DNA from: an uncultured Alkalilimnicola sp.
GTDB lineage: Bacteria; Pseudomonadota; Gammaproteobacteria; Nitrococcales; AK92
Direction: 5' to 3'
DNA length: 57,274 nucleotides
Assembly: GCA_937951875.1 (NCBI GenBank)
Contig: CALGAN010000060.1
Location: 1 to 57,274, forward strand
Position 1 is the stretch's first letter; the number at the start of each line of letters is the position of its first letter. The position numbers were made by a program, and so were the translations under genes. Shown here in pieces: positions 8,327 to 16,956 of the stretch. Below the pieces are notes generated by a model, which searched no databases, was not told the DNA's origin, and saw nothing but the letters and a program-made list of their open reading frames with translations.

Positions 8327-9708
8327 TGATAGGAATCGCCGCCGTAAGCGGTATCGATGTAGTTCTCGAATCGCGTGTACTTGCCGAGGAAGGTCAGCTT
8401 AACGGTACCGATGGGGCCGTTACGCTGCTTGCCGATGATGATTTCGGCAATCCCCTTGTCCGGGCTGTCCGGATTGTAGACCTCGTCGCGGTAGATAAAC
8501 ACGATGAGGTCGGCATCCTGCTCGATGGCGCCGGATTCGCGCAGGTCCGACATCACCGGCCGCTTGTTGGGCCGCTGCTCCAGCGAGCGGTTGAGCTGCG
8601 ACAGGGCGATCACCGGCACCGACAGCTCCTTGGCCATGGCCTTGAGCGAGCGAGAGATTTCGGAAATCTCCGCGGTGCGGTTCTCCTTGAAGCCGGGCAC
8701 CTGCATCAGCTGCAGATAGTCGACCACCACCAGGCCGAGACCGTGCTCGCGCGCCAAGCGCCGGGTACGGGCGCGCATCTCGCTGGGCGACAGCGCCGGC
8801 GTGTCGTCGATGAACATCTTCGCCTGCGAGAGCAGGTTCAGGGTGCTCGTCAGCCGCGGCCAGTCCTCGTCCTGCAGGCGGCCGGTACGGATGCGCTGCA
8901 GCTCGATGCGCCCCAGCGAGGACAGCATGCGGATGGCGAGTTGGTCCGCCGGCATTTCCATGGAGAACACCGCCACCGGGTACTTGCCCTTCAGCGCCGC
9001 GTGCTCGGCGATGTTCATGGAGAAGGTGGTCTTGCCCATGGATGGGCGGGCGGCGACGATCACCAGATCACCCGGCTGCAGGCCGGAAGTCATGGTGTCG
9101 AAATCGGTCCAGCCGGTCGGCAGACCGGTGATGACGCTCTCCTGCTGGTAGAGCGTGTCGATCTTGTCGACCACGCCCGGCAGGACGTCCTTCAGGCTGA
9201 CGAAGCCCTGCTTGTTGCGGCCGGTCTGCTCGGCGATCTGAAACACCAGGCGCTCGGCGTTCTCCAGCAGCTCGGCGCTGGTGCGGCCTTCCGGCTGGAA
9301 GCCGCTGGTGGCGATCTCGGTGCCGGCCTGGATCAGCTGCCGCAGCACCGAGCGCTCGCGCACGATGTCGGCATAGGCCTGGATGTTGGCGGCGCTGGGG
9401 GTGTCGCGGGCGAGCGCGCCCAGGTAGGGCAGGCCGCCGGCTTCGTCCAAGAGCTCCTGGGCGCGCAGCCACTCGGCCAGGGTGACCACGTCGAGCGGTC
9501 GACCGGCCTCGGCAAGCGCCTTCATGGAGCGGAAGATGAGGCGATGCTCGCGGCGGTAGAAGTCTTCTTCCGCGATGCGGTCGGCGATGCGGTCGAACGC
9601 GCTGTTGTCCAGCATCAGACCGCCGAGCACGGCCTGCTCCGCCTCCAGCGAATGGGGCGGGACTTTCAGCGCATCGGTGACCGTCTGGGCCGCGCGGACT
9701 TCGGCCAT
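8323..9708 (-). CDS. dnaB: Replicative DNA helicase DnaB
   Basis: Hexameric 5'-3' helicase of the replication fork. The start chosen is the ATG at 9708, preceded by GGAGG at 7 nt; a TTG one codon earlier is closer than ideal. The product is 461 aa. The N-terminal primase-interacting domain (about 15-120) is followed by the RecA-like motor domain with Walker A RPSMGKTT at 221-228. No intein is present, and the protein is continuous and of normal length. It lies 112 bp downstream of rplI and is coupled to alr. Confidence 0.98.
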   Translation of the reverse strand: MAEVRAAQTVTDALKVPPHSLEAEQAVLGGLMLDNSAFDRIADRIAEEDFYRREHRLIFRSMKALAEAGRPLDVVTLAEWLRAQELLDEAGGLPYLGALARDTPSAANIQAYADIVRERSVLRQLIQAGTEIATSGFQPEGRTSAELLENAERLVFQIAEQTGRNKQGFVSLKDVLPGVVDKIDTLYQQESVITGLPTGWTDFDTMTSGLQPGDLVIVAARPSMGKTTFSMNIAEHAALKGKYPVAVFSMEMPADQLAIRMLSSLGRIELQRIRTGRLQDEDWPRLTSTLNLLSQAKMFIDDTPALSPSEMRARTRRLAREHGLGLVVVDYLQLMQVPGFKENRTAEISEISRSLKAMAKELSVPVIALSQLNRSLEQRPNKRPVMSDLRESGAIEQDADLIVFIYRDEVYNPDSPDKGIAEIIIGKQRNGPIGTVKLTFLGKYTRFENYIDTAYGGDSYQ

Positions 9709-9771
9709 CAATTCACCTCCAACACACCCACAGCCAGCGACAACGGCGGGCGCCTTTCAGGCGGAGGATAC

Positions 9772-9799
9772 GCTCACCGGCGTCAGCGCGCCGGTGAGC
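9772..9799. other. Perfect 11-bp inverted repeat between rplI and dnaB
   Basis: gctcaccggcg (9772-9782) and its exact complement (9789-9799) enclose a 6-nt loop, 21 nt past the rplI stop codon on the minus strand. It lacks a T-run. Its position suits an mRNA 3' end stabiliser, a processing site or a weak attenuator between the ribosomal protein genes and dnaB. Confidence 0.55.
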
Positions 9800-9820
9800 C
9801 GGTCACAGACCCGCAAGCGA

Positions 9821-10270
9821 TCAGGCTTCGCCGGTGACGATGACCTTGACGGTGGCGTCGACGTCGGTGTGCAGATGCAGCTGGATTTCGTACTCGCCGA
9901 CCGAGCGGATCGGACCCTGCGGCATACGCACTTCCTGGCGCTTGAGCGGAACGCCGGCGGCGGTCACCGCCTCTGCGATGTCGACGGTGCCGATCGAGCC
10001 GAACAGCTTGCCTTCCTCGCCGGCCTTGGCGGTGATGGTCACCGTCAGGCCCTCGAGCTGAGCCTTGCGGGCCTCGGCAGCGGCCAGCGCCTCGGCGGCG
10101 GCGCGCTCCAGCTCGGCGCGGCGCTCCTCGAACAGCTTGATGTTCTCGGGCGTCGCCGGGGTCGCCTTGCCCTGGGGAATGAGATAGTTGCGGCCGTAGC
10201 CGGGACGCACCTTGACCTTATCGCCCAGGTTGCCCAGGTTCTCGACCTTCGCCAGCAGAATGACTTCCAT
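9821..10270 (-). CDS. rplI: 50S ribosomal protein L9
   Basis: Binds 23S rRNA at the base of the L1 stalk and affects frame maintenance. Starting at the ATG at 10270 (GAGG 8 nt upstream) gives 149 aa, identical in length to E. coli L9; an in-frame GTG at 10279 lacks a ribosome-binding site. The N-terminal RNA-binding domain contains VRPGYGRNYLIPQGKA, followed by the long connecting helix and the C-terminal domain. It is the last gene of the rpsF-rpsR-DUF2232-rplI group. Confidence 0.98.
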   Translation of the reverse strand: MEVILLAKVENLGNLGDKVKVRPGYGRNYLIPQGKATPATPENIKLFEERRAELERAAAEALAAAEARKAQLEGLTVTITAKAGEEGKLFGSIGTVDIAEAVTAAGVPLKRQEVRMPQGPIRSVGEYEIQLHLHTDVDATVKVIVTGEA

Positions 10271-10305
10271 CGTTACCACCTCACCGGTGTCGCAAAATCA
10301 AAATG

Positions 10306-11187
10306 TTAAACCGTGCCATCCGGCCCCAGCAGCCGTCGCCGCCAGCCGAAAGCCGCATCGGCCATTCCTATAACCACGTACAACCCGAACGCGAACGGCA
10401 GCAGAACATATAGCCCCACCAGCCAGCCGCGGCTCAAGCCTCGCCGCGCCACCGCGGCATGCACCAGCGACAGCGCCTGCAGCGCGAACACCGCGCCGAC
10501 CGCCAGCGCCAGGTCATAGCCGAGCCCCGCCCCCTGCAGCGCGGCCCACAGCAGGATCACCGCCAGCACCAGCGCCGCCGGCCGGCCGAGATCCAGCTCG
10601 TGGAACTCGCGCCGAAAACCGCCGGGATTGTAGAGCATCGCCTGCAGCCAGCGCCCCAGCAGCAGGCTGACCAGCGCCGCGACCTGCAGGCTCAGTGCCC
10701 ACAGCCCGGTCAGGTAGGGCAACACGCCTTCCTGCAACTCCCGCAGGGCCTTGCGCGTCTCCTCCGAGCCAGCGGCCATCACCTCGGCGGTCTGTTCCAG
10801 CATCGGCCGCCAGTAGTCGGCCGGATCGGGGTAAGCCAGATGCAGCGTCAGCACCGCCAGCGCCGCCAACACCGCCGCCAAGCGCAGCGTGCTGGCCAGC
10901 GAGATGGTGTAGCGCAGCCAGCACGCCAGCACCAGCACCGGCAGCCATAGCTCGGCGCACTGCCACAGCGCCAGCTGCGGCACGCCGAGCTGCACGCCAT
11001 ACACCACCGCCAGCACAGCGGTGGCGCCTCCCATCACCGTCAGCGCGTCGGCCCAGCCGCGCCGCAGCGCAACCAGGGCCACTACGCCGCCGCCGAACCA
11101 GGACAGCAGCGGCAACAGGCTCGCGGCGGCCACCACCGCGATCGCCTGCAGGCGGCCGCGCATGATGAAACTCGCGAACCCCTGCAT
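10306..11187 (-). CDS. DUF2232-type integral membrane protein between rpsR and rplI
   Basis: A 293-aa hydrophobic protein with about seven or eight predicted membrane segments, including stretches near 12-30, 50-70, 78-115, 155-175 and 205-275. It matches the family of unknown function (DUF2232, YybS-like) found between rpsR and rplI in pseudomonads and relatives. No catalytic motif is visible. The conserved position inside the S6 operon suggests co-expression with ribosomal proteins but does not reveal a function. Assignment to the family is from context and overall character. Confidence 0.75.
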   Translation of the reverse strand: MQGFASFIMRGRLQAIAVVAAASLLPLLSWFGGGVVALVALRRGWADALTVMGGATAVLAVVYGVQLGVPQLALWQCAELWLPVLVLACWLRYTISLASTLRLAAVLAALAVLTLHLAYPDPADYWRPMLEQTAEVMAAGSEETRKALRELQEGVLPYLTGLWALSLQVAALVSLLLGRWLQAMLYNPGGFRREFHELDLGRPAALVLAVILLWAALQGAGLGYDLALAVGAVFALQALSLVHAAVARRGLSRGWLVGLYVLLPFAFGLYVVIGMADAAFGWRRRLLGPDGTV

Positions 11188-11225
11188 GATGCGGCCTTAC
11201 GTCACCCGCCGTTCGCGGGCAGCGA

Positions 11226-11450
11226 TCAGTGACGATCGGTGTACGGCAGCAGCGCCAGATAACGGGCGCGCTTGATCGCAGTCGCCAGCTGCCGCTGATA
11301 GCGAGCCTGGGTGCCGGTGATGCGGCTCGGCACGATCTTGCCGGTTTCGCTGATGTAGTTCTTGAGGGTGTTGAGATCCTTGTAGTCGATCTCCTTCACG
11401 CCCTCGGCGGTGAAACGGCAGAACTTCTTACGACGGAAGAAACGAGCCAT
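11226..11450 (-). CDS. rpsR: 30S ribosomal protein S18
   Basis: A 74-aa basic protein, MARFFRRKKFC at the N-terminus and LALLPYTDRH at the C-terminus, typical of S18. It forms a heterodimer with S6 on the small-subunit platform. It follows rpsF by 89 bp with no priB between them, as in non-enteric gammaproteobacteria. Confidence 0.98.
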   Translation of the reverse strand: MARFFRRKKFCRFTAEGVKEIDYKDLNTLKNYISETGKIVPSRITGTQARYQRQLATAIKRARYLALLPYTDRH

Positions 11451-11539
11451 TGCTCTTACTCCTGTACGACCGACCGCCGTCAGCGGCCAGTCCCGATTTT
11501 TTCAACCCCCCGGCGCCTGGGCGCCGGCGCTGCGCGTCC

Positions 11540-11956
11540 TCAGGCTTCCGACGACTCGTCGGACTCCTCGCTCTCCTCGCGCCGACGGCCACGGCCGCGC
11601 GACTCGGAATCGCCGTCCTCGCGCTCGGAGCGCTCTTCCTTGCTCTTCGCCAGCGGCGACGGCTCGGTGACGGCTTCCTCGCGGCCGATCACCAGGTGCC
11701 GGATCACGGCGTCGTTGAAGCGGAACGCGGACTGCAGCTCCTGCAGCTCGGCGGTGCCGCACTCGATGTTCATCAGAACATAGTGGGCCTTGATGAGCTT
11801 GCGGATGGGGTAGGCGAGCTGGCGGCGGCCCCAGTCCTCGAGGCGGTGAATCTTGCCGCCGTTGGACTCGATGATCGCCCGGTAACGCTCGATCATCGCG
11901 GGAACCTGCTCGCTCTGGTCCGGGTGAACCAGGAAGACAATTTCGTAATGACGCAT
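11540..11956 (-). CDS. rpsF: 30S ribosomal protein S6
   Basis: Small-subunit protein that pairs with S18. The 138-aa product begins MRHYEIVFLVHPDQ and contains the core up to about residue 95. A hydrophilic tail of about 40 residues follows, mixing an RGRGRRR patch with Glu/Ser-rich stretches and ending ESSEA. E. coli S6 also has an acidic tail that RimK extends with glutamates. TAAGGAG lies 5 nt before the ATG. An S6:S18-type RNA hairpin precedes the gene, consistent with autoregulation. Confidence 0.97.
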   Translation of the reverse strand: MRHYEIVFLVHPDQSEQVPAMIERYRAIIESNGGKIHRLEDWGRRQLAYPIRKLIKAHYVLMNIECGTAELQELQSAFRFNDAVIRHLVIGREEAVTEPSPLAKSKEERSEREDGDSESRGRGRRREESEESDESSEA

Positions 11957-11974
11957 CGATGCTCCTTACGGATG

Positions 11975-11998
11975 TTCAAGACCCGCATGGGTCCGGAA
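11975..11998 (-). promoter_or_regulatory. Candidate S6:S18 autoregulatory RNA motif in the rpsF leader
   Basis: On the minus strand TTCCGGACCC-ATGC-GGGTCTTGAA folds as a GACCC/GGGTC stem on an outer TTC/GAA stem, with an exposed CCG-containing bulge on the 5' side. The known S6:S18 mRNA motif is a hairpin presenting a CCG bulge that mimics the 16S rRNA site. It ends 8 nt before the ribosome-binding site of rpsF, well placed to block initiation. The identification is by eye. Confidence 0.5.
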
Positions 11999-12059
11999 AA
12001 GCCACCCGACCACGCGGGCAGCAAGGAGACCGGCGACCAGCGCCGGCGCGAAGCGGCGT

Positions 12060-12088
12060 AGTGTAGCGAAGCCCCATGCCTTTGGCAA
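12060..12088 (-). promoter_or_regulatory. Probable sigma-70 promoter of the rpsF operon
   Basis: TTGCCA (12088-12083) is followed after exactly 17 nt by TACACT (12065-12060) on the minus strand. It lies just after the rlmB stop codon. The predicted leader of about 97 nt contains the S6:S18-like hairpin. Confidence 0.6.
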
Positions 12089-12093
12089 AAGGT

Positions 12094-12861
12094 TCAGGCG
12101 CTTGCGGTATCTACGGCCGCGCCGCGCTGCCGCAGCGCCTCGAACAGCACCACCCCCGTGGCGACCGAGACGTTGAGGCTCTCGACGTGGCCGCGCATGG
12201 GGATGCGCACCAGAAAATCGCATTCCTCGCGCGTGAGGCGGCGCAGCCCCGTGTCCTCGGCACCCATGACCAGCGCCAGCGGACCGGTCAGATCGGCCTG
12301 ATAGATGCTCTGCTCCGCCTCGCCGGCGGCGCCCACCAGCCAGATGCCGCGCTCCTTGAGCGTGCGCAGTACCCGCGCCAGGTTGGTGACCTGGAAGAAC
12401 GGCACGGTGCGCGCCGCGCCCGAAGCCACCTTGTGCACCGTCGGCGTCAGGCCCACCGCGTTGTCGCGCGGCGCGATCACGCCATGCACCCCGGCGGCGT
12501 CGGCGCTGCGCAGGCAGGCGCCGAGGTTGTGCGGATCCTGCACCTGATCGAGCACCAGCAGGAACGGCGGCTCCGCCAGCTGATCGAGCAGCACGTACAG
12601 ATCGCGCTCGTCCTTGGGGCTGTCGCCGACGAAGCGCACCACCACGCCCTGGTGAGCGGCGTTGCCGGTGAGCTGGTCCAGCTCCCGGCGCGGCGCCCGG
12701 TGGGTGGTCACGCCCAGGCGCGCCAGCGCCTGCGCCAGCTGCTGCAGCTTGGCGTCGTGCCGCCCCTGCTCCAGCCAGACCTCGACGATGTGGCCGGGGT
12801 CATATTTCAGCGCCGCGCGCACGGCGTGCAGCCCGTATATCAGTTCGCTCTTGCCCGTCAT
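12094..12861 (-). CDS. rlmB: 23S rRNA (guanosine-2'-O-)-methyltransferase RlmB
   Basis: SpoU-family (SPOUT) methyltransferase that modifies G2251 in the peptidyl-transferase centre with S-adenosylmethionine. The 255-aa protein has an N-terminal L30e-like RNA-binding domain (SELIYGLHAV at its start) and the trefoil-knot domain with motif 1 NLGACLRSADAAG, motif 2 VMGAEDTG and motif 3 IPMRGHVESLNVS. It starts 6 bp after rnr and is probably co-transcribed with it, the same order as in E. coli. Confidence 0.97.
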   Translation of the reverse strand: MTGKSELIYGLHAVRAALKYDPGHIVEVWLEQGRHDAKLQQLAQALARLGVTTHRAPRRELDQLTGNAAHQGVVVRFVGDSPKDERDLYVLLDQLAEPPFLLVLDQVQDPHNLGACLRSADAAGVHGVIAPRDNAVGLTPTVHKVASGAARTVPFFQVTNLARVLRTLKERGIWLVGAAGEAEQSIYQADLTGPLALVMGAEDTGLRRLTREECDFLVRIPMRGHVESLNVSVATGVVLFEALRQRGAAVDTASA

Positions 12862-12867
12862 GACGGC

Positions 12868-15156
12868 TTACCTGCGCCCACCACGCACGGCGCGGCGGCC
12901 GCGCCCGCCGCTGCGCCGCTGCTCGGGCAGCGGCTCCATCTTCGCTTTCTTGCCGGGGCGCGGCTGCGCCTCGTGGGCGATCAGCTCGAAATCGATCTGG
13001 CGCTGGTCCTTGTCGACCCGCGCCACCTGCACCTGCACCCGGTCGGTCAAGCGGTACACCTTGCCGGTGCGCTCGCCGGTCAGGCGATGGCCGATCGGGT
13101 CGAAGTGGAAGTAGTCGTTCTCCAGGTTGGTGATGTGCACCAGCCCGTCCACGAACACTTCGTCCAGCTGGACGAACAGCCCGAACGAGGTGACCCCGCT
13201 GATCACGCCGCTGAACACCTGGCCGATCTTGTCGCTCATGTACTGGCACTTGAGCGTCATGATGGCGTCGCGGGTAGCCTCGTCGGCGCGCCGCTCGGTC
13301 ATCGAGCAGTGCTCGCCCAGCGTCAGCACCTCGTCGAACCGCAGCGGGTAGTCGTCAGCGCGGCCGCCGTCGAGCACATGACCGATGGCGCGATGCACCA
13401 GCAGGTCCGGATAGCGGCGAATCGGCGAGGTGAAATGCGCGTAGGCGTCGAGCCCGAGACCGAAGTGGCCGGCGTTCTCCGGGCGGTATTCGGCCGCCTT
13501 CATCGAGCGCAGCAGCACGGTCTGGATCAGGTGCCGATCCTGACGCCCGGCGATCTTCTTGACCAGCCGCGCGTAATCCTTGGAGCTCGGCTGATCGCCG
13601 CCGTCGAGGGTCAAGCCGACCTGGGCCAGGAACTGCCGCAGGTTGTCCAGCCGATCCGGCTCCGGTCCCTCATGCACCCGGTACAGACCGAGCATGCGAT
13701 GGCGCTGCAGGAAGCGGGCGGCCGCGACGTTGGCGGCGATCATGCACTCCTCGATCATGCGATGCGCGTCGTTGCGCTCCACCGGCTCGATGCGCACCAC
13801 CTTGCCCTGCTCGTCGAACACCAGCTTGGTCTCGGTGGTGTCGAAGTCGATCGCGCCGCGCCGCTCGCGGGCGATGCGCAGCGCCTTGTAGACGCCGTAG
13901 AGATTCTGCAGGTGCGGCAGCAGCTCGGCGTAGCGCTCGCTCAGCTCGCGGTCGCCGCCGACCACGATGGCCGCCACCTGGTCGTAGGTGAAGCGCGCGT
14001 GCGAGCGCATCACCGCGCGGAAGAAGCGCGAGCGGCGCAGTGCGCCGGTCGGCCCGATGTGCAGCTCGCACACCATGCACAGCCGATCCACGTGCGGATT
14101 GAGCGAGCACAGACCGTTGGAGAGGATCTCCGGCAGCATGGGCACGACCGCGCGCGGGAAGTAGACGGAATTGCCGCGGTCGGCCGCGGCGCGGTCGAGG
14201 GCGGTGCCGGGACGCACGTAGTGCGAGACGTCGGCGATGGCGACCAGCAGCCGCCAGCCCTTGTCGGTCGGTTCGCAGTAGACGGCGTCGTCGAAGTCGC
14301 GGGCGTCGGGGCCGTCGATGGTCACCAGCGGCACGTCGCACAGGTCGACCCGGCCCTCCTTGGCCTTCTCCGGCACCTCCTCGCCCAGATTCGCCACCTC
14401 GGCCAGCACTTCCTCCGGCCATTCGGTGGGAATGCCGTGCACGCGGCGGGCCACCTCGATTTCCATGCCCGCTTCGATGTGCGCGCCCAGCACCTGCACC
14501 ACGCGCCCAATCGGCCCGCGCCGCAGGCTCGGCTGCTCCAGCAGCTCGGCCACCACCAGCTGCCCCGGCTCGATGCTCGTCTCGGGATCGACCGGCACGA
14601 TCACGTCGTGATGGATGCGGCGATTGTCCGGCACCACGAACCCGACCCCGCACTCCAGGTAGAAGCGGCCGGTGACATGGGTGTTGTGGCGCTTGAGAAT
14701 CTCGACCAGCTCGCCCTCGGGCCGGCCCTCGCGGTCCACGCCGATCACCCGCACCACCACGCGGTCGCCGTGCATGAGCACGCGCATCTGTCGCGGCGAT
14801 AGGTAGATCCGGCGATCGCCGAGATCGGAATCGACATAGCCCCAGCCGTCGGGGTGGGCGGTCAGGCGGCCGCGTACCAGGTCTTCGTTGTCGACGATGA
14901 CGTAGCCGCCGCGGCGGTTGCGAATCAGTTGACCGTCGCGCTCCATGGCGCGCAGGCGTCGGCGCACGCCTTCGATGGCGTCTTCGCTTTCGAGCGCGAG
15001 GGCTTCGATCAGGTCGTCGCGGCTCAGAGGGCGCCCGCGCTCACGCAGGACCTGAAGGATGTATTCCCGACTGGGAATGGGGTTGGCGTACTTCGCCTTC
15101 TCTCGCTCGTAGAATGGATCTGCTTGTTTGTATTTGGACTTGCGCTTGCTGGCCAT
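12868..15156 (-). CDS. rnr: Ribonuclease R
   Basis: Processive 3'-5' exoribonuclease that degrades structured RNA and acts in rRNA quality control. The start at 15156 (MASKRKSKYKQ) gives 762 aa; an upstream extension to 15222 is open but unlike the family. Domain order is an N-terminal winged helix, two cold-shock domains, the RNB catalytic domain with DGPDARDFDDAVY carrying the metal-binding aspartates, and a C-terminal S1 domain followed by a basic Gly/Arg tail. The ribosome-binding site is weak. A 161-bp region separates it from the divergent tRNA-Leu. Confidence 0.96.
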   Translation of the reverse strand: MASKRKSKYKQADPFYEREKAKYANPIPSREYILQVLRERGRPLSRDDLIEALALESEDAIEGVRRRLRAMERDGQLIRNRRGGYVIVDNEDLVRGRLTAHPDGWGYVDSDLGDRRIYLSPRQMRVLMHGDRVVVRVIGVDREGRPEGELVEILKRHNTHVTGRFYLECGVGFVVPDNRRIHHDVIVPVDPETSIEPGQLVVAELLEQPSLRRGPIGRVVQVLGAHIEAGMEIEVARRVHGIPTEWPEEVLAEVANLGEEVPEKAKEGRVDLCDVPLVTIDGPDARDFDDAVYCEPTDKGWRLLVAIADVSHYVRPGTALDRAAADRGNSVYFPRAVVPMLPEILSNGLCSLNPHVDRLCMVCELHIGPTGALRRSRFFRAVMRSHARFTYDQVAAIVVGGDRELSERYAELLPHLQNLYGVYKALRIARERRGAIDFDTTETKLVFDEQGKVVRIEPVERNDAHRMIEECMIAANVAAARFLQRHRMLGLYRVHEGPEPDRLDNLRQFLAQVGLTLDGGDQPSSKDYARLVKKIAGRQDRHLIQTVLLRSMKAAEYRPENAGHFGLGLDAYAHFTSPIRRYPDLLVHRAIGHVLDGGRADDYPLRFDEVLTLGEHCSMTERRADEATRDAIMTLKCQYMSDKIGQVFSGVISGVTSFGLFVQLDEVFVDGLVHITNLENDYFHFDPIGHRLTGERTGKVYRLTDRVQVQVARVDKDQRQIDFELIAHEAQPRPGKKAKMEPLPEQRRSGGRGRRAVRGGRR

Positions 15157-15242
15157 CAACTGCTTCGTTGCTTGAGTAATGCGGGCAGCATACGCGATCC
15201 CGGTCGGCATGCAACCACGCAAAAAAAATTTCTCGAGGGCTG

Positions 15243-15271
15243 TTGACAGAGCCCACGCAGGCCAGTAAAGT
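15243..15271 (+). promoter_or_regulatory. Strong sigma-70 promoter of tRNA-Leu(CAG)
   Basis: TTGACA (15243-15248), a 17-nt spacer and TAAAGT (15266-15271). The -35 is perfect consensus. The predicted start near 15278 lies about 40 nt before the tRNA. Confidence 0.8.
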
Positions 15272-15317
15272 CTGCGGCCTATCAGGTGCCGGCCAGTTCA
15301 ACGAACTGACCGACATC

Positions 15318-15403
15318 GCCGAGGTGGCGGAATGGTAGACGCGCTAGTTTCAGGTACTAGTGGGGGAAACCCTGTGGAGGTTCAAGTCCTCTCCTCGGCA
15401 CCA
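15318..15403 (+). tRNA. tRNA-Leu(CAG)
   Basis: An 86-nt class II tRNA with acceptor GCCGAGG/CCTCGGC, discriminator A and encoded CCA. The anticodon stem CTAGT/ACTAG encloses the loop TTCAGGT, giving anticodon CAG. It is a single-gene unit with its own promoter and terminator. Confidence 0.97.
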
Positions 15404-15410
15404 AACACCA

Positions 15411-15435
15411 AAGGCGAGCGAAAGCTCGCCTTTTT
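15411..15435 (+). terminator. Rho-independent terminator of tRNA-Leu(CAG)
   Basis: A 9-bp stem (aaggcgagc/gctcgcctt) with a GAAA loop followed by TTTTT, 7 nt after the tRNA CCA end. Confidence 0.93.
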
Positions 15436-15572
15436 CGTTTCAGGCGGCGCTTTCATCCCGTAATCGACATTCCGCGCCGACCGCATCCTCCCGCAATTCG
15501 GAATCCCTTGCCCAACCCCGACGCGCATTAGGCGCGCCTGCCGTCGAGACCGCTCGCTTTCGACGAGCGCGC

Positions 15573-15602
15573 AAACAAAAACGCGGCCACGAGGGCCGCG
15601 TT
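15573..15602 (-). terminator. Rho-independent terminator of the hflK-hflC-DUF2065-hisZ-purA transcript
   Basis: On the minus strand AACGCGGCC/GGCCGCGTT (9 bp) encloses a 5-nt loop and is followed by TTTGTTTG. It lies 28 bp beyond the purA stop. The rest of 15436-15572 holds no gene I can support. Confidence 0.85.
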
Positions 15603-15630
15603 CCTGGCGCTGCGGACGGTGTCCGCGGCT

Positions 15631-16923
15631 TCAGTCGAACGGATGGCGCAGGACGATGGTCTCCTTGCGGTCCGGGCCGGTCGAGATGATGTCGATCGGC
15701 ACGCCCACCAGCTCCTCGATCTTGCGCAGATAGGCCCGGGCGTTCTCCGGCAGATCCTCGTAGCGGCGGATGCCGACCGTGGAGGTCTTCCAGCCCGGCA
15801 TGTCGATGTACTCCGGCTCGCAGTCGGCCAACAGCTCGGCGCCCGGCGGCAGCGTATCCCACACCTGCTCGTTGCAGCGGTAGTTGACGCAGATGCGCAG
15901 CGTGTCGAGATCGTCGAGCACGTCCAGCTTGGTGATGCACAGGCCCGACAGGCTGTTGATCTGCGCCGCGCGGCGCAGCACCACGGCGTCGAACCAGCCG
16001 CAACGGCGGCGCCGGCCGGTGGTGGCGCCGAACTCATGCCCCCGCTCGGTCAGGTAATCGCCCATCTCGTCGAACAGCTCGGTCGGGAACGGACCGGCGC
16101 CCACGCGTGTGGTGTAGGCCTTGGTGATGCCCAGCACGTAGTGCAGGTCCCGCGGGCCCATGCCGGTGCCGGTCGCGGCGCCGCCGGCGGTGGTGTTGGA
16201 CGAGGTCACGTACGGGTAGGTGCCGTGGTCGATGTCGAGCAGGGTGCCCTGCGCGCCCTCGAACAGCAGGCTCTTGCCCTCGGCCTGCAGCTTGTGCAGC
16301 AGCAGACCGACGTCGGTGACCATGGGACGGATCACCTCGGCCAGCTCCAGGCACTCGTCCAGCACCTGCTGGAACGACACCGGCTGTTCCTTGAAGTAGT
16401 GCTGCAGCACGAAGTTATGGAAATCGAGCAGTTCGCCCAGCTTGGCGGCCAGCCGCTCGCGGTGCAGCAGGTCGGAAACCCGCAGGCCGCGCCGCGCCAC
16501 CTTGTCCTCGTAGGCCGGGCCGATGCCGCGGCCGGTGGTGCCGATCGCGGCGCTGCCGCGCGCCAGCTCGCGGGCACGGTCCAGCGCCACGTGGCTGGGC
16601 AGGATCACCGGGCAGGCGGGGCTGATCTTCAGCCGCTCGCGCGCCGGCACGCCCTTGGCCTCCAGCCCTTCCAGCTCGCGCACCAGCGCCTGCGGCGAGA
16701 GCACGACGCCGTTGCCGATCAGGCACAGCACATCCTCGCGCAGGATGCCCGACGGGATCAGGTGCAGCACCGTCTTCTCACCCTCGATGACGAGGGTGTG
16801 ACCGGCGTTATGGCCGCCCTGGAACCGTACGACCGCGCTGGCTCGGTCGGTCAACAGATCGACGACCTTGCCCTTACCCTCGTCTCCCCACTGGGAGCCG
16901 ATCACTACGACGTTCTTGCCCAT
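15631..16923 (-). CDS. purA: Adenylosuccinate synthetase
   Basis: Converts IMP, aspartate and GTP to adenylosuccinate in AMP synthesis. The ATG at 16923 gives 430 aa, close to the 432 aa of E. coli. The GTP-binding segment WGDEGKGK contains the catalytic Asp14, and the catalytic His42 is in GGHNAGHTLV. It is the last gene of the hfl-hisZ group and ends at a terminator. The 33-bp gap after hisZ suggests co-transcription. Confidence 0.97.
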   Translation of the reverse strand: MGKNVVVIGSQWGDEGKGKVVDLLTDRASAVVRFQGGHNAGHTLVIEGEKTVLHLIPSGILREDVLCLIGNGVVLSPQALVRELEGLEAKGVPARERLKISPACPVILPSHVALDRARELARGSAAIGTTGRGIGPAYEDKVARRGLRVSDLLHRERLAAKLGELLDFHNFVLQHYFKEQPVSFQQVLDECLELAEVIRPMVTDVGLLLHKLQAEGKSLLFEGAQGTLLDIDHGTYPYVTSSNTTAGGAATGTGMGPRDLHYVLGITKAYTTRVGAGPFPTELFDEMGDYLTERGHEFGATTGRRRRCGWFDAVVLRRAAQINSLSGLCITKLDVLDDLDTLRICVNYRCNEQVWDTLPPGAELLADCEPEYIDMPGWKTSTVGIRRYEDLPENARAYLRKIEELVGVPIDIISTGPDRKETIVLRHPFD

Positions 16924-16956
16924 AACCCCGCTCTGCAATGCTGTGAACTATCGAAC

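Noticed and set aside
12076..14802. 908-aa open frame antisense to rnr and rlmB
   Set aside because: High GC makes long open frames opposite real genes. The product is His/Arg/Gln-rich with no recognisable domain, whereas the minus strand encodes RNase R and RlmB.
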